A stretch of 64,000 nt of DNA from Bifidobacterium criceti (GCF_002286935.1 NZ_MVOH01000006.1:62001-126000); one strand, 5' to 3'; shown: positions 10,263 to 23,730, numbered from the stretch's first letter. Notes: a model not told the origin generated them from the letters alone. Translations and numbers: made by a program.

Positions 10263-10286
10263 GTGACGGCCACAGCCGCCGCAGAG

Positions 10287-10308
10287 ATGGATGGATGGAT
10301 GGATGGAT
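10287..10308. repeat. ATGG tetranucleotide repeat (5.5 copies)
   Basis: Uninterrupted (ATGG)5AT in the 102-bp gap between the pyrF stop and the gmk start, 25 nt upstream of the annotated gmk start. Short tetranucleotide tracts are prone to strand slippage. Confidence 0.95.
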
Positions 10309-10364
10309 TAGAGAAATCGATATGGATATCGATGGGTCGGATGACGGTTGCACCGTCCATATGC

Positions 10365-11270
10365 TCAGTCGAGCGTCTCCTCCATGAGCGCGAGCCGGAC
10401 GTCGAGCGCGATGCTTTCCGTCGCCTGGATGAGCGATTGGATATCCGGTCCGTGTTCGGCGATCGCGCGGGAGACGGTGACGAGCACGTTGCCGTGTGTG
10501 CCGCGGAAGACGGTCTTGAGGTCGCTCGCCTCCGCGCCCTGCCATCCGTATCCCGGCGAGAGGATCGGGCCGGTGAAGCTCGACGGTGCGACGCCGCTTT
10601 CCTGGAGCCACTGTCCAATCGTCGCGCCGATGATGAGCCCGACCGATCCGAGCCCCGGCGTGTCCATATTGTATTTCTGTGCGGTGTTCGCGATGCCGTA
10701 CGCGACCGTCTTGCCTTTGTACTCACCTGTCTGGCGGATCGCCGTCTGCAGGCTCGCGCCTTCCGGGTTCGACGTGAGCGACGCGATGAACACACCGCGT
10801 CCGTTGTTGAGCGCATCGTCGATGACGCCGCCGAGCGAACGCGCGCCGTAATACGGCAGCAGGGTGATCGCGTCGGCGAGCATCGGCGCGTTCGGTTTGA
10901 AATAGGCGTCGGCGATCGCGGAGATCGTCGTCGACAATCCTCCGTGCAGGCAGTCGACGATCGTGATGATGTCCATCTGCCGTGCCGCGAAGAGGACGCG
11001 TTCGAGCGCCGCGTATCCGCGTGAACCGTAGCGCTCGAACATCGAGGTCTGGAATTTGACCGCGGCCGCGCGTCCGTTCGCGGCCTGGAGCATACGCATC
11101 GCATAGAGTTCGGCGCCTTGCGCGTCGACCTCATACCCCCAGTCCGTGAGGAGCTTTCGATGCGGATCGATGCCCACGCACAGTGGTCCGTATTGTTTCA
11201 TCGAATTGCTCAGCCTCACTCCGAAATCGGATCGCAAGGCGAGCTGCTCCTGCGTGCTGGGGTCGGTCAT
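10365..11270 (-). CDS. pyrF: Orotidine 5'-phosphate decarboxylase-like protein, catalytic motif altered
   Basis: 301 aa, clearly of the type 2 OMP decarboxylase family: GIDPH (residues 33-37), AAVKFQTSMFE with the conserved Lys72, ASLTSNPEGASLQ, GATIG, the phosphate-site PGYGWQGAE and the late VSRAI. OMP decarboxylase makes UMP from OMP. The invariant D-x-K-x-x-D segment, normally like DAKRGD, reads DCLHGG at residues 106-111: the first Asp is kept, but the catalytic Lys and second Asp are Leu and Gly. By known family chemistry this should abolish or change activity. It follows carB by 33 bp. The symbol reflects homology; function needs testing. Confidence 0.75.
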   Translation of the reverse strand: MTDPSTQEQLALRSDFGVRLSNSMKQYGPLCVGIDPHRKLLTDWGYEVDAQGAELYAMRMLQAANGRAAAVKFQTSMFERYGSRGYAALERVLFAARQMDIITIVDCLHGGLSTTISAIADAYFKPNAPMLADAITLLPYYGARSLGGVIDDALNNGRGVFIASLTSNPEGASLQTAIRQTGEYKGKTVAYGIANTAQKYNMDTPGLGSVGLIIGATIGQWLQESGVAPSSFTGPILSPGYGWQGAEASDLKTVFRGTHGNVLVTVSRAIAEHGPDIQSLIQATESIALDVRLALMEETLD

Positions 11271-11303
11271 CGTACTGCTCCCCCTTTTGTGAAGGTAGAT
11301 CGG

Positions 11304-14682
<3,379 letters not shown>

Positions 14683-14696
<14 letters not shown>

Positions 14697-15930
14697 TCGT
14701 GGATTCCTCCTTGGCTTTCTTGGCGTTGGCGTCGTTCATCATCGTGACGAAGCGGTCGAACAGATAGGCGGCGTCGTGCGGGCCGGCCGCGGCCTCGGGA
14801 TGGTACTGGACGGAGAACGCCGGGATGTCGACGCACTGCAGACCCTCGACGACGTTGTCATTGAGATCGACATGGCTCACGAAGACCTTGCCGTATTTGC
14901 CATCCTCGAACGGAGCATCGACCGTCTCGCCGATCGGGGCGTCGACGGCGAAGCCGTGGTTGTGAGCGGTCACCTCGACTTTGCCGGTCGTCACATCCTT
15001 GACGGGCTGGTTGATGCCGCGGTGGCCGAACTTGAGCTTGTAAGTGCCGAAGCCGAGCGCGCGCCCGAGGAGCTGGTTGCCGAAGCAGATGCCGAAGAAC
15101 GGGTATCCAGCGTCGAGGACGTTGCGCAGCAGCGCGACCATCTGGCCGGCCTGCTCCGGATCCCCCGGGCCGTTCGAGAAGAAGACGCCATCGGGGTTGA
15201 GCGCCTCGATCTGTTCGAACGTCGTCGTCGACGGCAGGACATGCACGCGGCAGCCGCGTTCCGCCATGCGGTGCGGTGTCATCGCCTTGATGCCGAGGTC
15301 GACCGCGGCGACGGTCGCGATGGGTTCCTTGCCGGCGAAGTCGCCCGTCGGTTCGATGACGTAGGCTTCGTCGGTGCTCACTTCGTCGTAGAGGCTCATG
15401 CCCTTCATCTGCGGCGTGTCACGCACGTCGGCGAGGAGCGATTCGACGGAGCGAGGCTCGCCGTCGGCGCCAAGGAGCGCGTCGCCGGAGAAGATGCCGG
15501 CGCGCATGACGCCCACGCTGCGCAAATGGCGCACGAGTTTGCGGGTGTCGATATGGCTTATGCCGACGATGCCGTTGCGCTCGAGGTCGTCGTCGAGCGT
15601 GCCGTCGGCGCGCCAGTTGCTCACGGTCGGGCTGGGGTCGCGCACGACATAGCCGGCGACCCAGATGCGCGACGATTCCGGATCGTCATGGTTGACGCCG
15701 GTGTCGCCGATGTGCGGGAACGTCTGCACGACGATCTGCCGGTCATAGCTTGGATCGGTGAGTGTCTCCTGGTATCCCGTCATCGCGGTCGAGAAGACGA
15801 TCTCTCCCCTCGTCCCGCCACGCGCGCCGTATGGTTCGCCCACGTAGACTTGCCCGTCCTCAAGCACGAGGACGGCGTCGTCGTCCGTGAACACGGTTGC
15901 CGAGTCGATCTGGTTCACCCAAACCCCCAT
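14683..15930 (-). CDS. carA: Carbamoyl-phosphate synthase small (glutaminase) subunit
   Basis: 415 aa. Supplies ammonia from glutamine to CarB. The N-terminal CarA domain ([37 protein letters not shown]) is followed by a class I glutamine amidotransferase domain with nucleophile Cys in [16 protein letters not shown] and the His/Glu pair in [13 protein letters not shown]. Start 15930 ([10 protein letters not shown]) has only a weak ribosome site. It lies 68 bp after nusB on the same strand and overlaps carB. Confidence 0.95.
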
Positions 15931-15998
15931 TCATCAAGGTTGTCGAAACGATGGATAGCGGCCGGTTGAGACTCGCGACCCGGCCAAACGCGTCTGGC

Positions 15999-16430
15999 TT
16001 ATTCGGCTTTGCCGGATTCCTCGTCACCGGTGTGCTCGGTCGCGCTTACCGCGCTGAGCAAACCATGGATGAAGGATGGTGCATCGTCGTCGCACAAGGT
16101 CTTGGCGAGGTTGATCGCTTCATCGATGGCCACTTTGTCGGGGACATCGTCGTTGTAGACGATCTCCCACGTCGCAATACGTAGGATATTACGGTCGACG
16201 ACGTGCATGCGGCGCACTTTCCAACTTGTGGAATGGTCGTTGAGCATGCGGTCGATGTCCCGGTGATGCTCGGCGACACCGCGCACGATTTCGACGGCGT
16301 ATTCGGGAAGCGGTGTCTGCGCGCCCGGTTCGGCGATGCGCTCATCAAGAAGGGACAGGATGTCCTGTCCCTTCTCGTCCGCTTCATACAACGTGTTCAG
16401 AGCCCTCTTGCGGGCGGTGGAACGTGCCAT
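15999..16430 (-). CDS. nusB: Transcription antitermination factor NusB
   Basis: 143 aa. NusB binds boxA RNA with NusE/S10 in rRNA antitermination. The N-terminus ARSTARKRALNTLYEAD is the arginine-rich boxA-binding start; WKVRRMHVVDRNILRIATWE and VAIDEAINLAKTLCDDDAPSFIHGLLSAV are the family C-terminal blocks. It sits between efp and carA, 33 bp after the efp stop. The efp-nusB-carA order is common in Actinobacteria. Confidence 0.95.
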   Translation of the reverse strand: MARSTARKRALNTLYEADEKGQDILSLLDERIAEPGAQTPLPEYAVEIVRGVAEHHRDIDRMLNDHSTSWKVRRMHVVDRNILRIATWEIVYNDDVPDKVAIDEAINLAKTLCDDDAPSFIHGLLSAVSATEHTGDEESGKAE

Positions 16431-16463
16431 GGAGCTGTCGTCCTTACTGTCTGGAAAGCCCGA

Positions 16464-17036
16464 TCAGTTCTCGCGGCCCAGATAGGAGCCGTCTTCGGTG
16501 CTGACCTTGACCTTCTCGCCTTCGCCGATGAACAGCGGCACCTGGATCTCGGCGCCGGTCTCGACGGTCGCCGGCTTCGTGCCCGCGTTCGAACGGTTGC
16601 CCTGCAGGCCCGGCTCGGTGTGCGTGACCGTGAGGACGACGGACGCCGGCAGTTCGACGGAAAGCGGCTGGCCGTCATGGAACGAGACGATGCAGTCGGT
16701 GCCTTCGAGCAGGTACTTCGCCTTGTCGCCGACGAGCGCCTTCGGGATCATGACCTGGTCGTAGGTCGTCATGTCCATGAAGACGAAGTTGTCGCCATCG
16801 TCGTAGGAGTACTGCAGCGTGCGGTTGTCGACGGTCTCGAACTCCATCTTCATGCCCGCGTTGAAGGTCTTGTCGACGATCTTGCCCGAGAGGACGTTCT
16901 TGATCGTCGTGCGCACGAAAGCGGGTCCCTTGCCCGGCTTGACGTGCTGGAACTTGATGACCTGCCACAGCTGGCCGTCCAGGTTGAGGATGGATCCGTT
17001 CTTGATGTCGTTGGTAGTCTGTGCCAAATTACTCAC
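16464..17036 (-). CDS. efp: Translation elongation factor P
   Basis: 190 aa. EF-P rescues ribosomes stalled at polyproline. Three domains are recognisable; the domain I loop that reaches the peptidyl-transferase centre is [10 protein letters not shown] with Lys36 at the tip. The PGKGP loop is the type reported in Actinobacteria to act without lysine modification, and no efp-modifying enzyme gene is seen in the window. First gene of the minus-strand run efp-nusB-carAB. Confidence 0.96.
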   Translation of the reverse strand: MSNLAQTTNDIKNGSILNLDGQLWQVIKFQHVKPGKGPAFVRTTIKNVLSGKIVDKTFNAGMKMEFETVDNRTLQYSYDDGDNFVFMDMTTYDQVMIPKALVGDKAKYLLEGTDCIVSFHDGQPLSVELPASVVLTVTHTEPGLQGNRSNAGTKPATVETGAEIQVPLFIGEGEKVKVSTEDGSYLGREN

Positions 17037-17201
17037 CTATTCATTCGACGTATCGTGCAGCTATACAAAGAGCCTTGCATATTATGCCAGCACCTCCATA
17101 CAGCGTGGCGCCGCCCGCCGTTACGCCGATGACCGCAACCGTCCCCGCGCACGGCCGATGCGCGCTATACCTGAGGGCAGACCCATGTCAAGGAGGCATT
17201 C

Positions 17202-17753
17202 ATGATCGATCCACTCGTCAACGACGCACTGCTCGACGGCCGCTCCGTCATCATCGTCGGTGCCGCGCCGCTCGCGGACAAGGTGACGGTGTTCCAGTCG
17301 CTCGTCGACGCCGTCGCCGACATGCGCAAGCTCGCCATCATCGATGACAAGCATATCCTGCCGACCGTCCCGCCGTCTGCGAACGTCATCGACGTCGATT
17401 TCAAAGGCGTCGATACGATCCACCACGAAATCCGCGATGATGGTGACACGGCCGTCGCGGTGCCGAACATGCGCCGCGGCGACATCGTGCGCATGCTCAT
17501 GGACTTCGCCGGACAGGAGGACGGACAGGTCCTCCTCGTCAACGACGCACGTTCGGACGCCGAGGACACGCTGCGCGACGATCTGCCGATGATCCTGCTC
17601 AAGTCGTCGCCGTCGGGGCACACCGAATTCTCGGACGCCGCGATCAAGGCGATGAACCCGGTCGTCGTCTCGCTCGACGCGAACGGCAACGTCGAATCGC
17701 TCGATGTCGTCGACCTCAAGAAGGAAGGCCTGCATACGGTCACGTTCCACTGA
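17202..17753 (+). CDS. Uncharacterised protein, possible decayed TadA/VirB11-type ATPase domain
   Basis: 183 aa, with a strong AAGGAGG site 7 nt upstream. I do not recognise it as a named family. The order of its segments resembles the core of secretion ATPases of the CpaF/TadA type: VIIVGAAPLADKVTVF at residues 16-31 sits where GGTGSGKTT would be, KLAIIDDKHIL where the post-Walker VTIED strand would be, VPNMRRGDIVRMLMDF and VLLVNDARS where RMRPDR...VGEVRG would be. Lys of the P-loop is displaced and the acidic Walker B Glu is absent, so ATPase activity is unlikely. This is inference from pattern only. Divergent from efp; followed by a terminator. Confidence 0.55.
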   Translation: MIDPLVNDALLDGRSVIIVGAAPLADKVTVFQSLVDAVADMRKLAIIDDKHILPTVPPSANVIDVDFKGVDTIHHEIRDDGDTAVAVPNMRRGDIVRMLMDFAGQEDGQVLLVNDARSDAEDTLRDDLPMILLKSSPSGHTEFSDAAIKAMNPVVVSLDANGNVESLDVVDLKKEGLHTVTFH

Positions 17754-17779
17754 CCGCATCATCGGATGACGCCGTCTGA

Positions 17780-17817
17780 CGGGGCGCGGACGTGTGCGCA
17801 CGTCCGCGCCCCGTTTG
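17780..17817 (+). terminator. Rho-independent terminator
   Basis: 15-bp perfect arms CGGGGCGCGGACGTG, loop TGCG, then TTTGTCGTT, 27 nt past the stop of the 183-aa gene. Confidence 0.85.
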
Positions 17818-17956
17818 TCGTTCCATACAAAAACCAGCCGCGCGCTTCCCGCGATTCGCACAACGCGGCACATATCCGCATTGCGTAGGATGATGCGTCG
17901 TCCGCGCGCGCCATGCGCGGACGTGTCACGTTCCGATATACGAAAGTGCAGCATCC

Positions 17957-18667
17957 ATGATCCGCAGCAGAACCGCGCAACTCATCCTCCAATCGTGCTA
18001 CGTCGCGCTCGGCGTCGTCGGCATATTCGGCAGCCTCGGGCTGTACGACGCCGAATTCGACCCCGATTTCTTCGTGTATTTCACGAACCTTTCGAATTAC
18101 CTGTGCATCGGCTTCATGCTGTGCGAACTCGTCGCGACCGCGCGCCGCCGCGGAGACGGCCCCGTGCGTCTGCACCCCGCGCTCAAGTTCGTGAGCGTCA
18201 TCGCGATCCTGCTCACGTTCTTCGTCTTCAACCTGCTGCTCGCCGGGCAGCCCGACCGTGACCCCGCGAAGAACTTCGAAGTCACGAGCATCACGTTCCA
18301 CGTTGTGCTCCCGCTCATGTTCACATTCGACTGGCTGTTGTGCTATGAACACCGCCGCGTGAAGTGGACGTATCCGCTTGCGGCGACAATCTTCCCGCTG
18401 TGCTATGTCGGTTTCGTCTACGTACGCGCGTGGCTCTACGGGTTCGACGCCGACGTGCCGCTCCTCTACCCCTATTTCTTCCTCGACGCCTCAGAAATCG
18501 GCGTCGGCGGCGTCCTCAGATGGATCGGCGTCCTGCTTGTCGCGTTCATCATATTCGGGTATCTGATGATGGCGGTCGACCGTGTCCTCCCCCGCGGCAG
18601 CCGCGGAACGGACGCGTCCACCGACGCACTGACAGCCACCGACGGTGCCGTCATCTCCGACCGTTGA
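17957..18667 (+). CDS. Pr6Pr-like multi-pass membrane protein
   Basis: 236 aa with six predicted transmembrane helices (about residues 8-28, 39-60, 78-97, 113-131, 138-156, 186-206). The motif FVYFTNLSNYLC in helix 2 and the FHVVLPLMFTFDWLL helix match the Pr6Pr (androgen-induced FAR-17a/AIG1-like) membrane family of bacteria, whose biochemical role is not established. The C-terminal 25 residues are polar and low complexity (TDASTDALTATDGA). Start chosen at 17957 (MIRSRTAQ), with positively charged residues before helix 1. Stands alone with its own terminator. Confidence 0.75.
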   Translation: MIRSRTAQLILQSCYVALGVVGIFGSLGLYDAEFDPDFFVYFTNLSNYLCIGFMLCELVATARRRGDGPVRLHPALKFVSVIAILLTFFVFNLLLAGQPDRDPAKNFEVTSITFHVVLPLMFTFDWLLCYEHRRVKWTYPLAATIFPLCYVGFVYVRAWLYGFDADVPLLYPYFFLDASEIGVGGVLRWIGVLLVAFIIFGYLMMAVDRVLPRGSRGTDASTDALTATDGAVISDR

Positions 18668-18687
18668 TCGATACCGATCGCACACCG

Positions 18688-18724
18688 CAGACCGCCGCCC
18701 AATGCACCATTGGGCGGCGGTCTG
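18688..18724 (+). terminator. Terminator after the Pr6Pr-like gene
   Basis: 17-bp perfect arms (CAGACCGCCGCCCAATG) with a 3-nt loop, 20 nt past the stop, followed by TCGTTCT. Confidence 0.8.
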
Positions 18725-18733
18725 TCGTTCTAT

Positions 18734-18885
18734 GCAGCTGTCTGTCGCGGCACCGCCGCCGACTAGATCCATCTGTACGTCATAGACGGCTGCACATCGC
18801 GGCACCGCCGCCACGAACTACCATATGCGCGTCGCAGACGGCCGCACATCGCGGCACCGCCGCCAACTAGATCCATTGGAATACT
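18734..18885. repeat. 52-bp-period intergenic tandem repeat, locus 1 (about three units)
   Basis: Three units share the core GCGGCACCGCCGCC at 18747, 18799 and 18851, exactly 52 bp apart, each followed by a variant of (A)ACTAGATCCAT or GAACTACCAT and preceded by AGACGGC(T/C)GCACATC-like sequence. The same core with the same 52-bp spacing recurs at about 57.79-57.86 kb. The interval 18725-18948 has no gene that I can support. Confidence 0.85.
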
Positions 18886-18948
18886 GGTGCGATGGTGAAC
18901 GACGATATATGGTCGACGATGGTACCGACAAATGGATGTGGATATACG

Positions 18949-18983
18949 AAGGGAGCCCCCACCATCATGGTGGGGGCTCCCTT
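18949..18983 (-). terminator. Hairpin downstream of tuf
   Basis: 17-bp perfect arms (AAGGGAGCCCCCACCAT) around a single C, 41 nt beyond the tuf stop on the minus strand. Confidence 0.8.
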
Positions 18984-19023
18984 GTCAGTCGCGTACTACC
19001 GCGTCAGATCGAAGCTGAACGAA

Positions 19024-20223
19024 TCAGCCGAGGATCTTGGTGACACGGCCCGAGCCGACGGTGTGGCCGCCTTCGCGCACTGCGAAGGTGAGGCCCTCTT
19101 CCATAGCGATCGGCTGGATGAGCTCGACCGTGAAGGTCGCGTGATCGCCAGGCTGAACCATCTCGACGCCTTCCGGCAGCGTGATGACGCCGGTGACGTC
19201 CGTCGTGCGGAAGTAGAACTGCGGACGGTAGTTCGAGAAGAACGGCGAGTGGCGGCCGCCTTCGTCCTTCGTGAGGACGTAGACTTCGCCTTCGAACTTG
19301 GTGTGCGGGGTGACCGAACCCGGGGCGGCCACGACCTGGCCACGCTCGACGTCGGTGCGGTTGATGCCGCGCAGGAGCAGACCGGTGTTGTCGCCAGCCT
19401 CGCACTCGTCCATCTGCTTGTGGAAGGTCTCGATCGAGGTGACGGTCGTCGTCTGGGTCGGGCGGATGCCGACGATCTCGACGTTCGTGTTGATCGGGAG
19501 ACGGCCACGCTCGACACGGCCGGTGACGACGGTGCCACGACCGGAGATCGTGAAGACGTCCTCGATCGGCATCAGGAACGGCTTGTCGAGGTCATGGACC
19601 GGGGTCGGGATGTAGTCGTCGACATCGTCCATGAGTTCCTTGATCGTCGCAACCCACTTCTCGTGGTCCGGAGCGTCGTCATGCAGCGCGCCGTAAGCGG
19701 AGGTGTGGACGACCGGGCAGTCACGGTCGAAGCCGTTCTCGTCGAGGAGGTCGCGGACCTCTTCTTCGACGAGCTCGATGAGCTCTTCGTCATCGACCAT
19801 GTCGCACTTGTTGAGGGCGACGAGGATCTTCGGGACGCCGACCTGACGGGCGAGCAGGACGTGCTCGCGGGTCTGGGCCATCGGGCCGTCGGTCGCGGCG
19901 ACGACGAGGATCGCGCCATCCATCTGGGCGGCGCCGGTGATCATGTTCTTGACGAAGTCGGCGTGGCCCGGGCAGTCGACGTGAGCGTAGTGACGCTTCG
20001 CGGTCTGGTACTCGATGTGGGCGATGTTGATCGTGATACCACGCTGCTGCTCTTCCGGAGCGGCGTCGATCTGGTTGAAGTCATACTCCGGGTTCAGATC
20101 CGGATACTCATCGTGCAGGACCTTCGAGATCGCTGCGGTGAGGGTCGTCTTGCCGTGATCGACGTGGCCGATCGTACCGATGTTAACGTGCGGCTTAGTA
20201 CGCTCGTACTTTTCCTTTGCCAT
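19024..20223 (-). CDS. tuf: Elongation factor Tu
   Basis: GTPase that delivers aminoacyl-tRNA to the ribosome; 399 aa. G1 P-loop [15 protein letters not shown]3 [10 protein letters not shown]4 NKCD and domains II/III ([14 protein letters not shown]-terminal [19 protein letters not shown]) are intact. Start 20223 has AGGAGG upstream. Last gene of the str operon rpsL-rpsG-fusA-tuf, separated from fusA by 168 bp that hold an imperfect hairpin and possibly a separate promoter. Confidence 0.98.
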   Translation of the reverse strand: MAKEKYERTKPHVNIGTIGHVDHGKTTLTAAISKVLHDEYPDLNPEYDFNQIDAAPEEQQRGITINIAHIEYQTAKRHYAHVDCPGHADFVKNMITGAAQMDGAILVVAATDGPMAQTREHVLLARQVGVPKILVALNKCDMVDDEELIELVEEEVRDLLDENGFDRDCPVVHTSAYGALHDDAPDHEKWVATIKELMDDVDDYIPTPVHDLDKPFLMPIEDVFTISGRGTVVTGRVERGRLPINTNVEIVGIRPTQTTTVTSIETFHKQMDECEAGDNTGLLLRGINRTDVERGQVVAAPGSVTPHTKFEGEVYVLTKDEGGRHSPFFSNYRPQFYFRTTDVTGVITLPEGVEMVQPGDHATFTVELIQPIAMEEGLTFAVREGGHTVGSGRVTKILG

Positions 20224-20328
20224 GTGTTTGTCCTCCTGGACGTTTCTCGTAGTAAGCCTTGAGGCATCAAGGCACTTGCTACAGTTTACTGGGTTTCTGG
20301 GTTTTCGCCACTTGATAGGACCCGAACC

Positions 20329-20360
20329 CAGTCAGCGCTACAAAATACTAGCGCCGACTG
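20329..20360 (-). terminator. Imperfect hairpin between fusA and tuf
   Basis: 11-bp arms with one mismatch (G-U pair in RNA) around a 10-nt loop, just past the fusA stop. It may attenuate transcription into tuf. Confidence 0.5.
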
Positions 20361-20391
20361 GAGACAGGTTCAAGCCAAATGGCAGCGCGTG

Positions 20392-22521
20392 TCACTCGCC
20401 GCGCTGGGCCTTGATGATCTCGTCCGCGACGGCCTTCGGGACCTCCGCGTAGGAGTCCATCTGCATCGTGAACATCGCGCGGCCCTGGGTCTTCGAACGC
20501 AGGTCGCCGATGTAGCCGAACATCTCGGACAGCGGGACCTTCGCGTCGATGACCTTGACGCCGGTCGCGTCGTTCATCGACTGGATCGAGCCACGGCGGG
20601 AGTTGAGGTCGCCCATGACGTCGCCCATGTACTCCTCCGGGGTACGGACTTCGACGGCCATGATCGGTTCGAGGATGACCGGCTTCGCCTTCGGGGCGGC
20701 TTCCTTGAAGCACATCGAGCCTGCGATCTTGAACGCCATTTCCGAGGAATCGACGTCGTGGACCTGGCCATCGACGATCGTCGCCTTGACGCCGACGACC
20801 GGGAAGCCGGCGAGGATGCCGGACTCCATGGCCTCCTGCACACCAGCATCGATCGAAGGGATGAATTCCTTCGTGATGTGGCCGCCGGTGACCTCGTTCG
20901 CGAACTCGTAGACTTCGCCGTTCTCGGTGTCGAGCGGCTCGAAGTTCATGAGGACCTTCGCGAACTGGCCGGAACCACCGGTCTGCTTCTTGTGCGTGTA
21001 CTCCTGGCCCATGACGGCCTTGCGGATCGTCTCACGGTAGGCAACCTGCGGCTTGCCGACGTTGCACTCGACCTTGAATTCGCGGCGCATACGGTCGACG
21101 ATGATGTCGAGCTGGAGCTCGCCCATGCCGGAGATGAGGGTCTGGCCGGACTCTTCGTCGGTCTTGACCTGGAAGGTCGGATCCTCGTCGGAGAGCTTCG
21201 CGAGGGCGAGGCTCATCTTCTCCTGGTCGGCCTTCGTCTTCGGCTCGACGGCGACCTCGATGACCGGATCCGGGAACGTCATCGACTCGAGCGAGATCGG
21301 GTGCTTCTCATCGCACAGCGTGTCGCCGGTCGTGACGTTCTTGAGACCGACGAACGTGTAGATGTTGCCCGCCTCGGCGGCGTCGACCGGGTTCTCCTTG
21401 TCGGCGTGCATCTGGAAGATCTTGCCGACGCGTTCCTTCTTGCCCTTCGTCGAATCGAGCACGTTGTCGCCCGGCTTGACGGAGCCGGAGTAGACGCGCA
21501 CGAACACGAGCTTGCCGTAGAACGGGTGGGTCGAGATCTTGAAGACGAGCGCCGAGAACGGATCGTCAAGCGTCGGCTTGCGGTCGATCTCGATCGATTC
21601 GTCGGACGGGTCGAAGCCGACGATGGACGGGACATCCTCCGGGCTCGGCAGGTAGTCGACGACGGCGTCAAGCATCGGCTGCACGCCCTTGTCCTTGAAC
21701 GCGGAACCGCACAGGACCGGATAGGCCTCACGTGCGATCGTGAGCGTGCGGATGCCCTTGCGGATCTCCTCTTCGGTCAGGTCGCCGGTCTCGAGGTACT
21801 TCTCGATGAGCTCCTCGTCCGACTCCGCGACCTGGTCGAGGAGTTCGGCGCGGTACTGCTCGGCGCGTTCCTTGAGATCGTCCGGGATGTCCACGGTGTC
21901 GTAGTGGGCGCCCATGTCGTCCTTGACGTCGTTCCAGACGTAGGCCTTCATGCGGATGAGGTCGACGACGCCGACGAAGTCGTTCTCAGCGCCGATCGGC
22001 AGCTGGACGACGAGCGGGGTCGCCCCGAGCTTCTCCTTGATCGTGTCGACCGAGTAGTAGAAGTCGGCGCCGAGCTTGTCCATCTTGTTGATGAAGCAGA
22101 TGCGCGGGACACCGTACTTGTCGGCCTGACGCCACACGGTCTCGGACTGCGGCTCGACGCCTTCCTTGCCGTCGAAGACGGCGACGGCGCCATCGAGGAC
22201 GCGAAGCGAACGCTCCACCTCGGCGGTGAAGTCGACGTGGCCCGGCGTATCGATGATGTTGATCTGGAACTTCTCGCCCGTGTCATGGGTCTGGCGGTTC
22301 CAGAAGCACGTCGTCGCGGCGGACTGGATGGTGATGCCGCGCTCCTGCTCCTGCGCCATGAAGTCCATCGTCGAAGCGCCGTCGTGGGTCTCGCCGATCT
22401 TGTAGTTCTTACCGGTGTAGTACAGAATACGCTCGGTAGTGGTGGTCTTACCGGCATCGATGTGAGCCATGATGCCGATGTTACGAACCTGGTTGAGGTT
22501 GGTAAGCACGTCCAGTGCCAT
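20392..22521 (-). CDS. fusA: Elongation factor G
   Basis: Translocation GTPase of 709 aa. G1 [20 protein letters not shown]3 [15 protein letters not shown] and G4 [10 protein letters not shown] are intact, followed by domains II-V, including the domain [11 protein letters not shown] motif. Start 22521 has TAAGGAA upstream. Third gene of the str operon, 33 bp after rpsG. Confidence 0.98.
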   Translation of the reverse strand: MALDVLTNLNQVRNIGIMAHIDAGKTTTTERILYYTGKNYKIGETHDGASTMDFMAQEQERGITIQSAATTCFWNRQTHDTGEKFQINIIDTPGHVDFTAEVERSLRVLDGAVAVFDGKEGVEPQSETVWRQADKYGVPRICFINKMDKLGADFYYSVDTIKEKLGATPLVVQLPIGAENDFVGVVDLIRMKAYVWNDVKDDMGAHYDTVDIPDDLKERAEQYRAELLDQVAESDEELIEKYLETGDLTEEEIRKGIRTLTIAREAYPVLCGSAFKDKGVQPMLDAVVDYLPSPEDVPSIVGFDPSDESIEIDRKPTLDDPFSALVFKISTHPFYGKLVFVRVYSGSVKPGDNVLDSTKGKKERVGKIFQMHADKENPVDAAEAGNIYTFVGLKNVTTGDTLCDEKHPISLESMTFPDPVIEVAVEPKTKADQEKMSLALAKLSDEDPTFQVKTDEESGQTLISGMGELQLDIIVDRMRREFKVECNVGKPQVAYRETIRKAVMGQEYTHKKQTGGSGQFAKVLMNFEPLDTENGEVYEFANEVTGGHITKEFIPSIDAGVQEAMESGILAGFPVVGVKATIVDGQVHDVDSSEMAFKIAGSMCFKEAAPKAKPVILEPIMAVEVRTPEEYMGDVMGDLNSRRGSIQSMNDATGVKVIDAKVPLSEMFGYIGDLRSKTQGRAMFTMQMDSYAEVPKAVADEIIKAQRGE

Positions 22522-22554
22522 GAATGTTCCTTAACTCTTCGTTTCCGTGACTGA

Positions 22555-23025
22555 TTACCAGCGGTAATGCGCGAAGGCCTTGTTGGCTTCCGCCATCTTG
22601 TGGGTGTCCTCACGACGCTTCACGGAAGCGCCGAGGCCGTTGGAGGCGTCGAGGATCTCGTTCGCGAGGCGCTCGGCCATCGTCTTCTCACGGCGTGCGC
22701 GGGAGAAATCGGTCAGCCAGCGCAGCGAAAGCGTGTTCGCGCGGGCCGGCTTGACCTCGACCGGGACCTGGTAGGTCGCGCCGCCGACACGGCGGGAACG
22801 GACCTCGAGGGACGGACGGATGTTGTCAAGCGCGCGCTTGAGCACCGCGACCGGTTCCTGGTCGGTCTTCTCCTTGACCATATCGAGGGCCGAGTAGACG
22901 ATGTCCTCGGCGATCGACTTCTTGCCGTCGAGCAGAATCTTGTTGATGAGCTGCGCCACGACGGTCGAGCCGTAGATCGGGTCCGGCAGCAGCTGGTGTT
23001 TCTTGGCGGGTCCTTTACGTGACAT
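22555..23025 (-). CDS. rpsG: 30S ribosomal protein S7
   Basis: 156 aa. Nucleates assembly of the 30S head by binding the 16S 3' domain. [20 protein letters not shown] start, [21 protein letters not shown] and [22 protein letters not shown]-terminus are diagnostic. Starts 5 bp after the rpsL stop with its ribosome site inside the rpsL 3' end. Confidence 0.97.
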   Translation of the reverse strand: MSRKGPAKKHQLLPDPIYGSTVVAQLINKILLDGKKSIAEDIVYSALDMVKEKTDQEPVAVLKRALDNIRPSLEVRSRRVGGATYQVPVEVKPARANTLSLRWLTDFSRARREKTMAERLANEILDASNGLGASVKRREDTHKMAEANKAFAHYRW

Positions 23026-23030
23026 ATCTC

Positions 23031-23402
23031 TTACTTCGCCTTCTTTGCTCCGTACAGGGAACGGCCCTGCTTACGATCCTTGACACCCTGCGTATCGAGC
23101 GCGCCACGCACGATGTGGTAACGCACGCCCGGCAGATCCTTGACACGGCCGCCGCGCACGAGCACGATCGAGTGCTCCTGCAGGTTGTGGCCTTCGCCCG
23201 GGATGTAAGCGGTGACTTCGACGCCCGAGCTCAGACGGACACGGGCGACCTTACGCAGAGCCGAGTTCGGCTTCTTCGGCGTCGTCGTGTACACACGGGT
23301 GCACACGCCGCGGCGCAGCGGGCTTCCCTTGAGAGCCAAAGTCTTGGACTTCTTCGGCTTTGCCTTGCGTCCCTTACGGACAAGCTGTTCAATAGTAGGC
23401 AA
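23031..23402 (-). CDS. rpsL: 30S ribosomal protein S12
   Basis: 123 aa decoding-centre protein and first gene of the str operon. Start codon is TTG at 23402-23400 with GGAG 8 nt upstream ([13 protein letters not shown]). [11 protein letters not shown] and [13 protein letters not shown] keep both lysines (about 43 and 88) whose substitution gives streptomycin resistance, so the wild-type susceptible form is predicted for this locus. Confidence 0.97.
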   Translation of the reverse strand: MPTIEQLVRKGRKAKPKKSKTLALKGSPLRRGVCTRVYTTTPKKPNSALRKVARVRLSSGVEVTAYIPGEGHNLQEHSIVLVRGGRVKDLPGVRYHIVRGALDTQGVKDRKQGRSLYGAKKAK

Positions 23403-23730
23403 CTTGAATTCTCCGATTCAGTGGTTTCTGTTCTTCCTAGTGAAGCCGACTGATCGCAGCCTCACTTTCCCCCACTTCACTGAATGAAGAAAAGACAGCC
23501 ACTGTTCACCGGCCCGATGACCCTTCGTTCTCCCTCTGCCGCATTACTGCGCGTGGTACAAACGAACTTGGGGATATCCCAGCGCGAGCTCCTGTCACAT
23601 AAGGTGCTTGGCTGGCACACACAAGTTATGAACATACCACACGGGCCGGATATACCGCAATTGTGAAGACGCGCGCGGTGTGTCTTCACCATTCATCGCG
23701 ATTGCGCGCCGCGTCGCCCATGTGCTGTGG
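23403..23730. other. Intergenic region upstream of the str operon
   Basis: About 330 bp without a supportable gene. It must hold the str-operon promoter (minus), but I could not pick one -10/-35 pair with confidence. Confidence 0.5.

Noticed and set aside
20389..22554. 721-codon open frame antisense to fusA
   Set aside because: Same GC-shadow effect over a highly conserved EF-G gene.
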